From: Stomoxys calcitrans
Lineage: Eukaryota > Arthropoda > Insecta > Diptera > Muscidae
Assembly (NCBI RefSeq): GCF_963082655.1
Contig: NC_081554.1
Coordinates: forward strand, 190,133,437 to 190,197,436
Direction of reading: 5' to 3'
Length of the DNA stretch: 64,000 nt
Positions within the stretch are counted from its first letter, which is position 1. The number at the start of each line of letters is the position of its first letter. Positions 53,400-63,036 of the stretch are shown here, in pieces. The notes beneath the pieces are model-generated. The model was not told where the DNA came from, did not search any database, and saw only the letters and a program-made list of their open reading frames with translations. The position numbers and the translations under genes were made by a program.

Positions 53400-55420
53400 A
53401 CGCCAATCTGAGCTACACACGACACGGATTTCGAAAAGCCTAACATAAGTCACTGTGTCAAATTTCAGTGGAATCGGATTATAAATGCGTTTTTTTTTGG
53501 GGCCAAGACTTTGAATCGAGATAGCGGTCTTTATGGCAGCTATCTCCAAATCTGGACCGATCTAAGTGAAATTGAAGGAGGATGTCGAAGGGTCCAACAC
53601 AACTTACTGTTCCAAATTGCGGCGACATCGGACAATAAATGCGCTTATTCTGGCTCCAAAACCTAAAACCGAGAGATCGGTCTGTATGTCAGCTATATCA
53701 AAATCTTGACAGATGTGTGTCATAATGCAGAACTATGTCAAGGGGTTTAACCTAACTCAATGTCCCAAATTTCGGCGACATCGGACAATAAATGCGCCTC
53801 TTATGGGCCTAAGACCCTAAATAGGAGGATCGGCCTATATGGCAGCTATATCCAAATCTTAACCGATCTGTGGCATATTGCAGGATTATGTCGAGGGGCT
53901 TTACTTAACTCACTGTCCCAAATTTCGGCGACATCGGATGAATAAAATGAGCATTTTATGGGCCCAAAACCTGAAATCGAGAGATCGGTCTATATGGCAG
54001 CTATATCCAAAACTGGACCGATCTGCACCAAATTGATGAGGGATATCAAAGGGCCTAACAGAATTTACGGATAATAAATGCGCCTTTTATGGGCAAACAA
54101 CATTAAATCGAGAGATCGATCTATATTGCAGCTATATCCAAATCTGGACCGATCTGGGCCAAATTGACGAAAGATGTCGAGGAGCCTAACATAACTCACT
54201 GTCCCAAATTTCAGCAAAATCGGATAATAGATGTGGCTTTTATGGGCCTAAGACCCTAAATCGGTGGATCGGTCTATATGGCAGTTATATCCAAATCTGG
54301 ACCAATCTAGGCGAAATTGACGAAGGATGTCTAAGGGCCTAACAGAACTCACTGTCTAAAATTTCAGCAAAATCGGATAATAAATGTGGCTTTTAGGGGC
54401 CTAAGATCCTAAATCTTGGGATCGGTCTATATGGCAGCTATATCCAAATCTGGACCGATCTGGGCCAAATCGACGAAGAGTGTCGAAGGGCCTTACACAA
54501 CTCTCTGTCCCAAATTTCAGAAAAATCGGATAATAAATGCGGCTTTTATGGGCCTTAGACCTTTAATCGGAGGATCGGTCTATATGGCAGCTATATCCAA
54601 ATCTGGACCAATCTGGGCCAAATTGACAAAGGATGTCGAAGGGCCTAACACAACTCACTGTCCCAAATTTCAGCAAAATCGGATAATAAATGTGGCTTTT
54701 ATGGGCCTAAGACCTCTAAATCTGAGGATCGGTCTATATGGCAGCTATATGCAAATCTGGACCGATCTAGGCCAAATTCACAAAAAATGTCAAAGGGCCT
54801 TACACAAGTCACTGCCTTAACTCTCAGAAAAATCGGATAATAAATGTGGCTTTTATGGGCCAAAGACCCTAAATCGGCGGATCGGTCTATATGGGGGCTA
54901 TATCAATATATAGTCCGATATAGCTCATCTTCGAACTTAACCTTCTTATGGACAAAGAAAGAGTCTGTGCAAAGTTTCAGCTAAATATCTCTATTTTTGA
55001 AGACTATAGCGTGATTTCAACAGACAGACAGACAGACGGACGGACATGTCTAGATCGTCTTCGATTTTTACGCTGATAAAGAATATAATGGGTTGCCCAA
55101 AAAGTAATTGCGGATTTTTTAAAAGAAAGTAAATGCATTTTTAATAAAAGTTAGAATGAACTTTAATCAAATATACTTTTTTTATACTTTTTTTCTAAAG
55201 CAAGCTAAAAGTAACAGCTGATAACTGACAGAAGAAAGAATGCAATTACAGAGTCACAAGCTGTGAAAAAATTTGTCAACGCCGACAATATGAAAAATCC
55301 GCAATTACTTTTTGGGCAACCCAAAATAGGGTCGGAAATAGATATTTCGATGTGTTGCAAACGGAATGACAAAATGAATATACCCCCATTCTTCGGTGGT
55401 GGGTATAACAAAAAATTCCG
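53400..55420 (-). repeat. Family B element with 153-base periodic units, split by a MITE
   Basis: About ten units carry TCGGTCTATATGGCAGCTAT, CAAATCTGGACCGATCTGGG, AACTCACTGTCCCAAATTTC and AATGCGCCTTTTATGGGCC. GGCAGCTATATCC recurs at 54433 and 54586, exactly 153 bases apart. The tail has GACAGACAGACAGACGG, CGATTTTTACGCTGAT, then MITE 11, then GGGTCGGAAATAGATATTTC and ATTCTTCGGTGGTGGGTATA. No gene; open frames are artefacts of the unit being a multiple of three. Confidence 0.8.
55088..55326 (-). mobile_element. mariner-derived MITE 11
   Basis: About 238 bases, TA-flanked, minus orientation, inserted in the family B tail. The uninterrupted counterpart is at about 62085-62130. Confidence 0.92.
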
Positions 55421-55439
55421 TTGCAGTGGTAATCCTCTG

Positions 55440-55760
55440 ATTAGAACTGCCCCGAGAGCTGAGTTGTAAGTGAACTGTGATTACCAGCGCTGCGACTGTG
55501 GATTTGATTCCCATCGCAGGCTTTGGTCTATCACTGCTAACCCACCACAATGAAATAAAATTGACGATGTAGTCTCAGTTTGAGGACTATACCATGTAAA
55601 ATTTCTCGATTGAAAGATACCACTTGGCGGCATGACGATGAGACTCGGAATAAAACTGATCCGTCCGTTGTCATTAACCTAAAACTTGAATAGGAACACT
55701 ACTGCTGATAAGAGAAAAGTTCCCGAAGAACTGTAATCCTTAATCCTTTGTGGCACATTG
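55440..55760 (+). mobile_element. Diverged SINE with a different head
   Basis: GAGGACTATACCATGTAAAA, CGATTGAAAGATACCAC-type, GAGACTCGGAATAAA and GAATAGGAACACTACTGC follow the same order as the common SINE body. The head is unlike the other copies and has a B-box-like GGATTTGATTCCCATCG (about 55500-55516). Confidence 0.55.
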
Positions 55761-55860
55761 GGTTAGGTTAGATTCAAAAAGGGCTGCGGATATTAATCCA
55801 CACCAAGCCTAGTGGACATACACCTAAGTAATCGGCTTGTTGTGCGCTCTGAAAACTAAC
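55761..55860 (+). repeat. Fragment with GGTTAGGTTAG, probably non-LTR debris
   Basis: TTGGGTTAGGTTAGATTC, GGGCTGCGGATATTAATCC and GGCTTGTTGTGCGCTCTG. Its style suggests retrotransposon untranslated sequence, but no coding part is attached. Confidence 0.35.
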
Positions 55861-57232
55861 AAGTAAGAGCGTGCTAAGTGCGGCCGGACCGAATCTTGGG
55901 CATCCACCGCCATAGATTCTGTTTAAATGTGGGAGCTATATCAGGTTATAGACCGATTTGGATCGTACTTTGCACAGTTGTTGAGAGTCATAACAGAAAA
56001 CTATATGCAAAATTTCAGCCAACTCGGATAGAAATCGCGTCTTGTAAGGGCTAAAGAAGGCAAATTGGAAGATCGTTTTATAAGGGAGCTATTTCAGGTT
56101 CTTAATCGATTTGAACCGTACTAGGCAGAGTTGTTAGAAGTCACAACAGAACACCATGTGCAATAATTCAGCCAAATCGGTTGAAAATTGTGACTTCCGG
56201 GGGCTCAGGCAGTAAATCTGGAGATCGGTTTATATGGGAGCTATATAAGCTTATACACAGATTTGGATCGTACTTGACACAGTTATTTCAAGTCACAATA
56301 AAACACTATGTGCAAAATTTCAGCCAAATCGTATGAAAATTGAGGCTTCCAGGCGCTCAAGAAGTCAAATCGTGAGATCGGTTTATATGGGAACTATATC
56401 AGGTTCATCACCGATTTAGACCGTACTGAACACAGTTGATAGAAGTCGTAACAGAGCACTACATGGAAAATTTCAGCCAAATCGGACTACAATTTCGACT
56501 TCCAGGAGCTCAATAAGTCAAATCGGGAGATCGGTTTATATGGCAGCTATATCAGGTAATACGTGCGAAATTTCAGCCAAATCGGATGAAATTTGAGGCT
56601 TCCAGGGGCTCAAGAAGTCAAATCGGGAAATCGGTTTATAAAGGGGTTAAATCCAAATCTGAACCGATATGACCCATTTGCAATCCCCAACGACCTACAT
56701 CAATATTAAGTAAAATGCTAATTTTGCCCATGAACATTCCACTAAGGAACAGGGGCAAATTTCTCACATATCAATGAGTGCAATCCGATTCAAGTTAAAG
56801 CTCCTCCTTTTTATAACCGAGCCCGAACGGCGTGCCACAGTGCGACATCTCTTTGGAGAGAAGTTTTACATGGCATAGTACCTCACAAATGTTGCCAGCA
56901 TTAGGAGGGGAAAACCATCGCTGAAAATGTTTTTTCTGATGGTCTCGCCAGGATACGAACCCATGCTTTCAGCGTCATAGGCGGACATGCTAACCTCTGC
57001 GCTACGGTGGACTCAATACTAAGTATCTGCGCAAAATTTCAAACGTCTAGCTTTACGCGTTCGACCACTTTCGTGATTTCGACCGATGGACGGACGGACA
57101 TGGCTAGATCAACTCAGAATGTCGAGACGGTCAAAAATATATATACTCTATGGGGTCCTAGATTAATAATTCGATGTGTTACAAACGGAATGATTAGATT
57201 AGTATACCGCCATCCTAAGGTGGTGGGTATAC
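55861..57232 (-). repeat. Family A element, reverse orientation, with nested SINE
   Basis: Begins AAGAGCGTGCTAAGTGCGGCC with a mutated palindrome. Five to six units follow (GATCGGTTTATATGGGAGCT, AATTTCAGCCAAATCGG, GGGGCTCAAGAAGTCAAATC). A SINE splits it at 56713-57013. The remaining leader inverse (GGACGGACATGGCTAGATC, GTGTTACAAACGGAATG, GGTGGTGGGTATAC) ends at 57232. Confidence 0.78.
56713..57013 (-). mobile_element. tRNA-derived SINE, copy 11, with target duplication
   Basis: Flanked by CAATATTAAGTA (56701-56712) and CAATACTAAGTA (57014-57025), a 12-base target duplication with one mismatch. The minus-strand head has TAGCGCAGAGGTTAGCATG (A-box). The B-box is mutated (GGGTTCGTATCC). Confidence 0.88.
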
Positions 57233-57479
57233 AAGGTAACCCCGAAAAACAACATTTTAAGTTAGGTATTCCGTGCTACTTAGAACATCCTTAACTGTTT
57301 TCCATACCACTCCCCTTAGTTGGTTGATGTCTCGTATTGTGTCCTCACCTAAGTACCGGTGTTTTTAGGGTCTAAAGCGGGGCAATGACATAGGAAATTC
57401 TACCACGTGTCATAATATTCCCCACATGCCCTGTACATGCTATCTCTTGTCGTACCAATTTTGCGTTAGTGAGCTCATA
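57233..57479. other. Unassigned fragment
   Basis: Contains TTAGTTGGTTGATGTCTCG and CACCTAAGTACCGGTG. It may be retrotransposon debris on the minus strand, but no motif confirms this. Confidence 0.3.
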
Positions 57480-58416
57480 TTGGGTTGCCCAAAAAGTAAT
57501 TGTCGGTAATATAGTAGTAATATAGTCGGCGTTGACAATTTTTTCCAACGGCTTGCATTCTTTCTTCTGTCAGTTATCAGCTGTTACTTTTAGCTTGCTT
57601 TAGAAAAAAGTGCGCGAAATTTTGTTTACATTTGTTTGTTTGGCGTCAATTTTAATATGGGTACCACATGTATTGAAAGAAATTCATTTAACAAACCGAA
57701 TCAACGCTTGTGATATGCACCTTAAACGCAATGAATTCGTTCCGTTTTTAAAACGAATCATAACTGGAGATGAAAAATGGATTGTTTACAACAACGTTAG
57801 TCGAAAACGATCATGGTCCAAGCATGGTGAACCAACTCAAACCACTTCAAAGGCTAATATCCACCAAAAGAAGGTTATGCTGTCTGTTTGGTGGGATTGG
57901 AAGGGTGTGGTATATTTTGAGCTGCTTCCAAGGAACCAATCGATTAATTCGCATGTTTACTGTCAACAATTGGACAAATTGAATACAGCCATCAAGGAGA
58001 AGCGACCAGAATTGGTCAATCGTAAAGGTGTCATATTCCACCAGGACAACGCTAGACCGCACACATCTTTGGTCACTCGCCAAAAACTGAGTGAGCTTGG
58101 CTGGGAACTTATGATGCATCCACCATATAGCCCTGACCTTGCACCATCAGACTACCATTTATTTCGATCTTTGCAGAACTCCTTAAATGGTAAAACTTTC
58201 GGCAATGATGAGGCTATAAAATCGCACTTGGTTCAGTTTTTTGCAGATAAAGGCCAGAAGTTCTATGAGCGAGGAATACTAAATTTGCCAGGAAGATGGT
58301 AAAAGGTTATCGAACAAAATGGCCATTATTTATTTGATTAAAGTTCATTCTAAGTTTTATTAAAAATGCATTTACTTTCTTTTAAAAAATCCGCAATTAC
58401 ATTTTGGGCTACCCAA
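57480..58416 (+). mobile_element. mariner transposon, internally deleted copy 2
   Basis: The left end TTGGGTTGCCCAAAAAG follows TA (57478-57479). The right end is mutated (ATTTTGGGCTACCCAA) and the second TA has become GA. The left 135 bases are those of the MITEs up to GCTTTAGAAAAAAGTG, then coding sequence continues. The part coding for the N-terminal DNA-binding region is deleted. Confidence 0.92.
57610..58302 (+). pseudogene. mariner transposase, catalytic region with intact D34D spacing
   Basis: From about residue 36 this is mariner transposase: IITGDEKWIV (first Asp), HQDNARPHT (second) and HPPYSPDLAPSDYHLF (third), with exactly 34 residues between the second and third. It keeps the SLVT segment lost in copy 1. 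The first 20 or so residues are translated untranslated-region sequence brought in by the deletion, so the helix-turn-helix region is missing and the protein should not bind its ends. The frame ends at LNLPGRW*; the family usually continues a little further. Confidence 0.9.
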
Positions 58417-59914
58417 GATTATTAAGGTGTTCGTTTCTTATGTCTTTTGTTTTCTATACCATGCACTAGCATTTTACACCTAAAATCCATAATCTTAGCC
58501 AATTTAGGATCCTTTATTTTAGTTAATTATATATCTTTCAATTATGATTTATCGCCCCACTGAAAGTTTACGCAATGCGAAATTTTTTGTGTCATATGTG
58601 TGATGTATGTTTCTGTGTTTGTGTTTTTGTAATACGCGTGCGCCACTTTGAAGCTTGAAAACATAAATTTTCATTTTAATTATTACAACATAATAATAAC
58701 AATTTGAAACGGATTGTTGTTTTTTCGGTTTTTGCCTCCATGTCAAATGATCAGTCACACTCAGGCAGAATAACAATAACTGCGAAAAACAGCTGCTTAG
58801 CAAAATGCGACTAAATCAAAAAAGAAGGAGATTAAAACTGCATAAATAACGAAAAAATGAGCAACATTCGTCGCAGACGAATGCCATCGTTGCTGGGACA
58901 TAACGTCCAGGCCACCACTAAATGCACATGTTACCGCCAACCAATTGTCGATGACGATCGTCATTGGTGATGGTTGTGCGCATGCGCACAACATTTGTGG
59001 CAATGAGTGTTTTTCATTTGATGTTGTTGTTGTTGGCCATTGCTGTTGTGAAAATACTTGGACCAATTGATGTATGACTGACTCGTAAAGTATCGGTTAG
59101 TGGCCATTCAGTTTGAAATACGCGAACGTGTGTCTTAACAAGGCTTCAAGCATTTTGAGAAATACGAAACTAATGGCCCAGCTTGGCGTATATCTTTAAG
59201 ATATTTGGATGCGGATTTTGCGAGCAAAGAAAACATTTTAGAAAAGCTTCTGAATGACAGACTGACTGACGGACTAAATGACGAACTAAGTACTATGTGC
59301 CTGAGTTTGTGTATTTGCCCAACCAATCGATCTAAAATCAGCGAATATTTACAAATGTGATCTACTTCAAGCCATGGAGCGACTGCCATGGAGTCACTTG
59401 TTAGCGGATGGTTTTTAAATGAAGGCATGTATGTGGCTCTTTCAATATGTCCATTTGTCTCTTTGGCTAACGTTACTCACCAAATGTTGGCCATTCGATT
59501 TGCCATGATGTAAAGTGCACAAAATTTTATTTGCTATGTGAAAAAAATTGGTTAATTTTAGCGAGATACGATTTTCTTCTTCTTGTTACATCTTAGCATC
59601 CAAATGGACTTGGTTTATGGTCTCCTGGAATCTATATTTACGACCACAGGGGACCATGGACACAATCGCTAGAAGTGTTGGCCAAATGCACAACAAGTGA
59701 ATGGCAGTTGATTTTGATTTTGACCAGCTCAAAGTTTTGTTTTTATATAAAAATTTGGTTTTTTTTGCCGTTTCTTTATATTGATGCAATATTTAATGGC
59801 ATTAAATTGCTCGGAGAATATTCGAGAAGTGAAAAATAAAAATAAAATGCTGCCAATAATTGTTAGCAAAACATGCAACTATTTTTTTGGGTGGTATTCG
59901 CACTTACCATAGTA
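58417..59914. other. Non-repetitive DNA with palindrome cluster
   Basis: No coding gene is supported. A motif copy (58425-58454) lies just beyond the mariner right end. Between 58866 and 58992 there are three inverted repeats, including an NRF-1-like site. A (TGT)n stretch is near 59020. Confidence 0.5.
58973..58992. promoter_or_regulatory. 20-base perfect palindrome with an NRF-1/Erect wing-like core
   Basis: GTTGTGCGCATGCGCACAAC is fully self-complementary. Its core TGCGCATGCGCA matches the consensus bound by NRF-1 and its fly homologue Erect wing. No adjacent gene was found, so any regulatory role is inference. Confidence 0.45.
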
Positions 59915-61104
59915 AAATGGACGTGATGGCGTCCTTAAACACTCAGTTGTAACACGTCGAAATAATGACCTGAGACCTCATAAAGTGCATAGAATCTTGA
60001 ACGTCTTCGCATTCTGAGTCGATATAGCCATGTCCGTCCGTCTATCGAAATCTCGATAGCGTTCGAACGAATGAAGACATCCGATTGAAATTTTGCACAG
60101 ATTCTTCTTAGCGACATAGGTCGTTGGGGATTGCCAATGGGTAATATCGGTTCAGATTTGCATATAGCCCACGTACAAACCAATCTCCAGTTTTGACTTC
60201 TTTAGCACCTAAAGACCTCGATTTTCGTCCAATTTGGCTGAAATTTGAAACAAGGACTTGGGTTCTGACTTCCAATACCAATGCTGAATTTGATACGATT
60301 CTATCTATGAACTTATAAACTCTTCATACACACCGATCTTTTGATTTTAACTTTTGAGCCCCTCAGTTTTCATCTGATTAAGCTGCAGCTTGGCATAAAA
60401 ACTTGTATTCTGCCTTCCAATATCATTGACGAGTATGATCCCAAACGGTCAGTAAACTGGTATACCTCCATATAAGCCGATTCCCGGATATTACTTAGTG
60501 TGCCCCTAGAAGCTTAAATTTTTATCTAATTTTAATGATATTTGGCACAATGACTTCGGTTCTGACTTCCAACATCCTTGCCAATTATGAATCGAATCGA
60601 TCTATACACAGATATAGCCCCCATATAAACCTATTGCCGGATTTCACTTCTTAAGCTCCTAGAGACCTATGCTCCTAGGCTCTCCAGGAACTGTGCCAAG
60701 TATGATCCGAATCGGTCTTTATACCAATATTACTACTAAATTTCCCATCTACATTCCGTTAAGGAACATGGGATACTTTCTCATATCAATGACTGCAGTC
60801 CGATTAAATTTTACGCTCTTTTTTATGCTGAGTCCGAACGGCGTGCTGCATAGCAACACCACTTGATAGAGAAGTTTTAACATAGCTGGATACTTTACAA
60901 ATGTGGCCAACATTTGTAAAGGGATAATCGCCGCAAAAAATATTTCTGGTATTCACGGCGGGATTTCAACCCAGGCGTTCGGTGTCATTGGCGAATATGC
61001 AAACCTGTGCGCCATGGTGGCCTCCATACCGATATAGGCACCTTAAATACCGATTCTCTAATATGATTACTTGAGACCATAGCGATAGCGTTAATTACGC
61101 AGCC
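59915..61104 (+). repeat. Family A-related element with nested SINE
   Basis: Leader GTCGAAATAATGACCTGAGAC, CCATGTCCGTCCGTC, then diverged units (CCAATTTGGCTGAAATTTG, ATATAGCCCCCATATAAACC, GTGCCAAGTATGATCC). Split by a SINE at 60739-61026. Confidence 0.65.
60739..61026 (-). mobile_element. SINE, diverged, copy 12
   Basis: Body inverse with TCATATCAATGACTGCAGTCC and GAGTCCGAACGGCGTGC. Minus-strand head GGAGGCCACCATGGCGCACAG and B-box GGGTTGAAATCC are both mutated. Confidence 0.82.
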
Positions 61105-62190
61105 AAGATAAACAAGTATAAAGGCCGAAGACATTTTATGGGGCCAAAACTTTAAATCGAGCTATCGGTCCATATTGGAGCTATATCCAAATCTGAACCG
61201 ATTTGGGCCAAGTTGCAAAAAAATTTCGAAGAGCCTAACACAACTCACTGTCCCAAATTTCGGCGAAATCGGAAAATAAATGCGCTTTTTATGGACCCAA
61301 AACCATAAATCGACAGGTCGGTCTATATGGCAGCTATATCCAAATCTTGATCGATCTAGACCAAATATGTCGAGTGACTTAATTTAAGTCACTGTCCCAC
61401 ATTTCAGCTACATCGGACAATAAATGCGCCTCTTATGGGCCCAAAACCTTAAATCGAGAGATCGGTCTATATGGCAGCTATAGTCAAATCTGGACCGATC
61501 TGGGCCAAATTGAAAATGGATGTCGAGGGCCTAACACAACTTAATGACCAAATTTTGTAAAAATCGGACAATAAATGCGCCTTTTATGATCGAGAGATCG
61601 GTCTACATGACAGCTATATCCAAATCTGGACCGATCGGGCCAAATTGAAGAATGATGTTGACTGGCCTAATATAACTCCCTCTCCCAAATTTCGGCGACA
61701 TCGGACAATAAATGCGCTTTTATACGCCCAAGACCTTAAATCAAGAAATCGGTCTATATGGCAGCTATATCCAAATCTGAATTGATCTGGGCCAAATTAA
61801 AGAAGGATGTCGAAGGGCCTAACACTACTCACTGTTCCCAATTTCTGCAAAATCAGATAGTAAATGTGGCTTTTATGGGCCTAAGACCCTAAATCTGGGG
61901 ATCGGTCTATATTGGGGCTATATCGGTCTATATGGGCCTATACAATATTTGAATATAACCTGCTTATGGACAAAAAAAGAATCTGTGCAAAATATCAGCT
62001 TAATATCTCCATTTGTAAAGACTGTATCGTGATTTCAACGGACAGACGGATAGACGGACGGACATCGTCTTAGATTTTTACGCTGATCAAGAATATATAT
62101 ATATATATACTTTATAGGGTCGGAAATGGATATTTCGATGTATTGCAAACGGAATCACAAAATAAATGTACCCCCATTCTTCGGTGCTGG
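61105..62190 (-). repeat. Family B element, uninterrupted tail
   Basis: Starts AACAAGTATAAAGGCCG. About six units (GATCGGTCTATATGGCAGCT, CAAATCTGGACCGATC, TCGGCGACATCGGACAAT). The tail GGACAGACGGATAGACGG, CGCTGATCAAGAATATATAT, GGGTCGGAAATGGATATTTC reaches a CCCCCATTCTTCGGTG end. Confidence 0.78.
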
Positions 62191-63036
62191 GTACCACCCC
62201 ACCCCCAAATAGCACCCCTAATGGGAATTTAATGCGATCATGGCTATATGGGACTCAAATGAAAGGTATTTGGGATCAGGTTACGAATATGACATTAAAC
62301 TTTGTGTCCAAGAATCTAGGTGGTACTTTACCTCCTAAAATCGCCTCTAATGGATTATTTGACCCATTCAAGCAAAGGGGGATCAAGTGATAGATATTAT
62401 TGAGTGGAGTGCATCATTCAGAATTGTGCTCAAATGGCAGATGGGGTATGGCGCACAACCATAATACAGACGCCCCCACTCAAACAGCTGTATACATCAA
62501 TCATGAAAATATGGGGTTAAATTAAACGTATAAGGTTGTGGACTGTGTATCTGATGTCTTCGTTCTGCTCATATATCTAGCGGACCACCTCACCACAAAA
62601 CAGTCTGTCAATCAAAATTATCTAACTTGACACTGTATAATTTAATTAATTTGGGGGACTTTAACCTTAACGTCAAGGTGGCCGCCTGAACGCCTGAACC
62701 CTCCCCCTTACCCAAATTTTAAAAACACCAGATCTGGGAGAAGGATAGGGCGATTTAAGCGAAATTTTTATTGCACACTTACGAGTACAGTATCCTATAA
62801 TCAAAAATTTTATATCAAAATCTGGGGTGGAGTGCTTAGGGGTCCACCACACCCCCAGTGAAGACTTTTACTAACCATTGCAATGTGAGGTTTAAATAAG
62901 AGGTATGAGAGTAGAAAAATCCACAAGAAAATTCGAACACATTTTCTACTGAAATTAGGCAGAAATTGACAAATTTGGAGTGCTCCTCTCCCACAAAGCA
63001 TCATCGGGCGCAGCAGAACGGGCCGGGCTCAGCTAG
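62191..63036 (+). mobile_element. Helitron-like fragments with an intact CTAG end
   Basis: ACCACCCCACCCCCAAATAG, GGGACTCAAATGAAAGGTAT, CCCTCCCCCTTACCCAAATT and AGATCTGGGAGAAGG repeat the vocabulary of 14986-17187. It ends GGGCCGGGCTCAG then CTAG (63033-63036) followed by T. It looks internally deleted or made of two fragments. Confidence 0.65.

Noticed and set aside
54416..54820. 134-residue frame with two 51-residue repeats
   Set aside because: It arises from the 153-base family B unit. There is no start context, and neighbouring units carry stops.
59135..59428. 97-residue minus-strand frame near the palindrome cluster
   Set aside because: No recognisable domain, unremarkable codon usage, no splice or promoter evidence.
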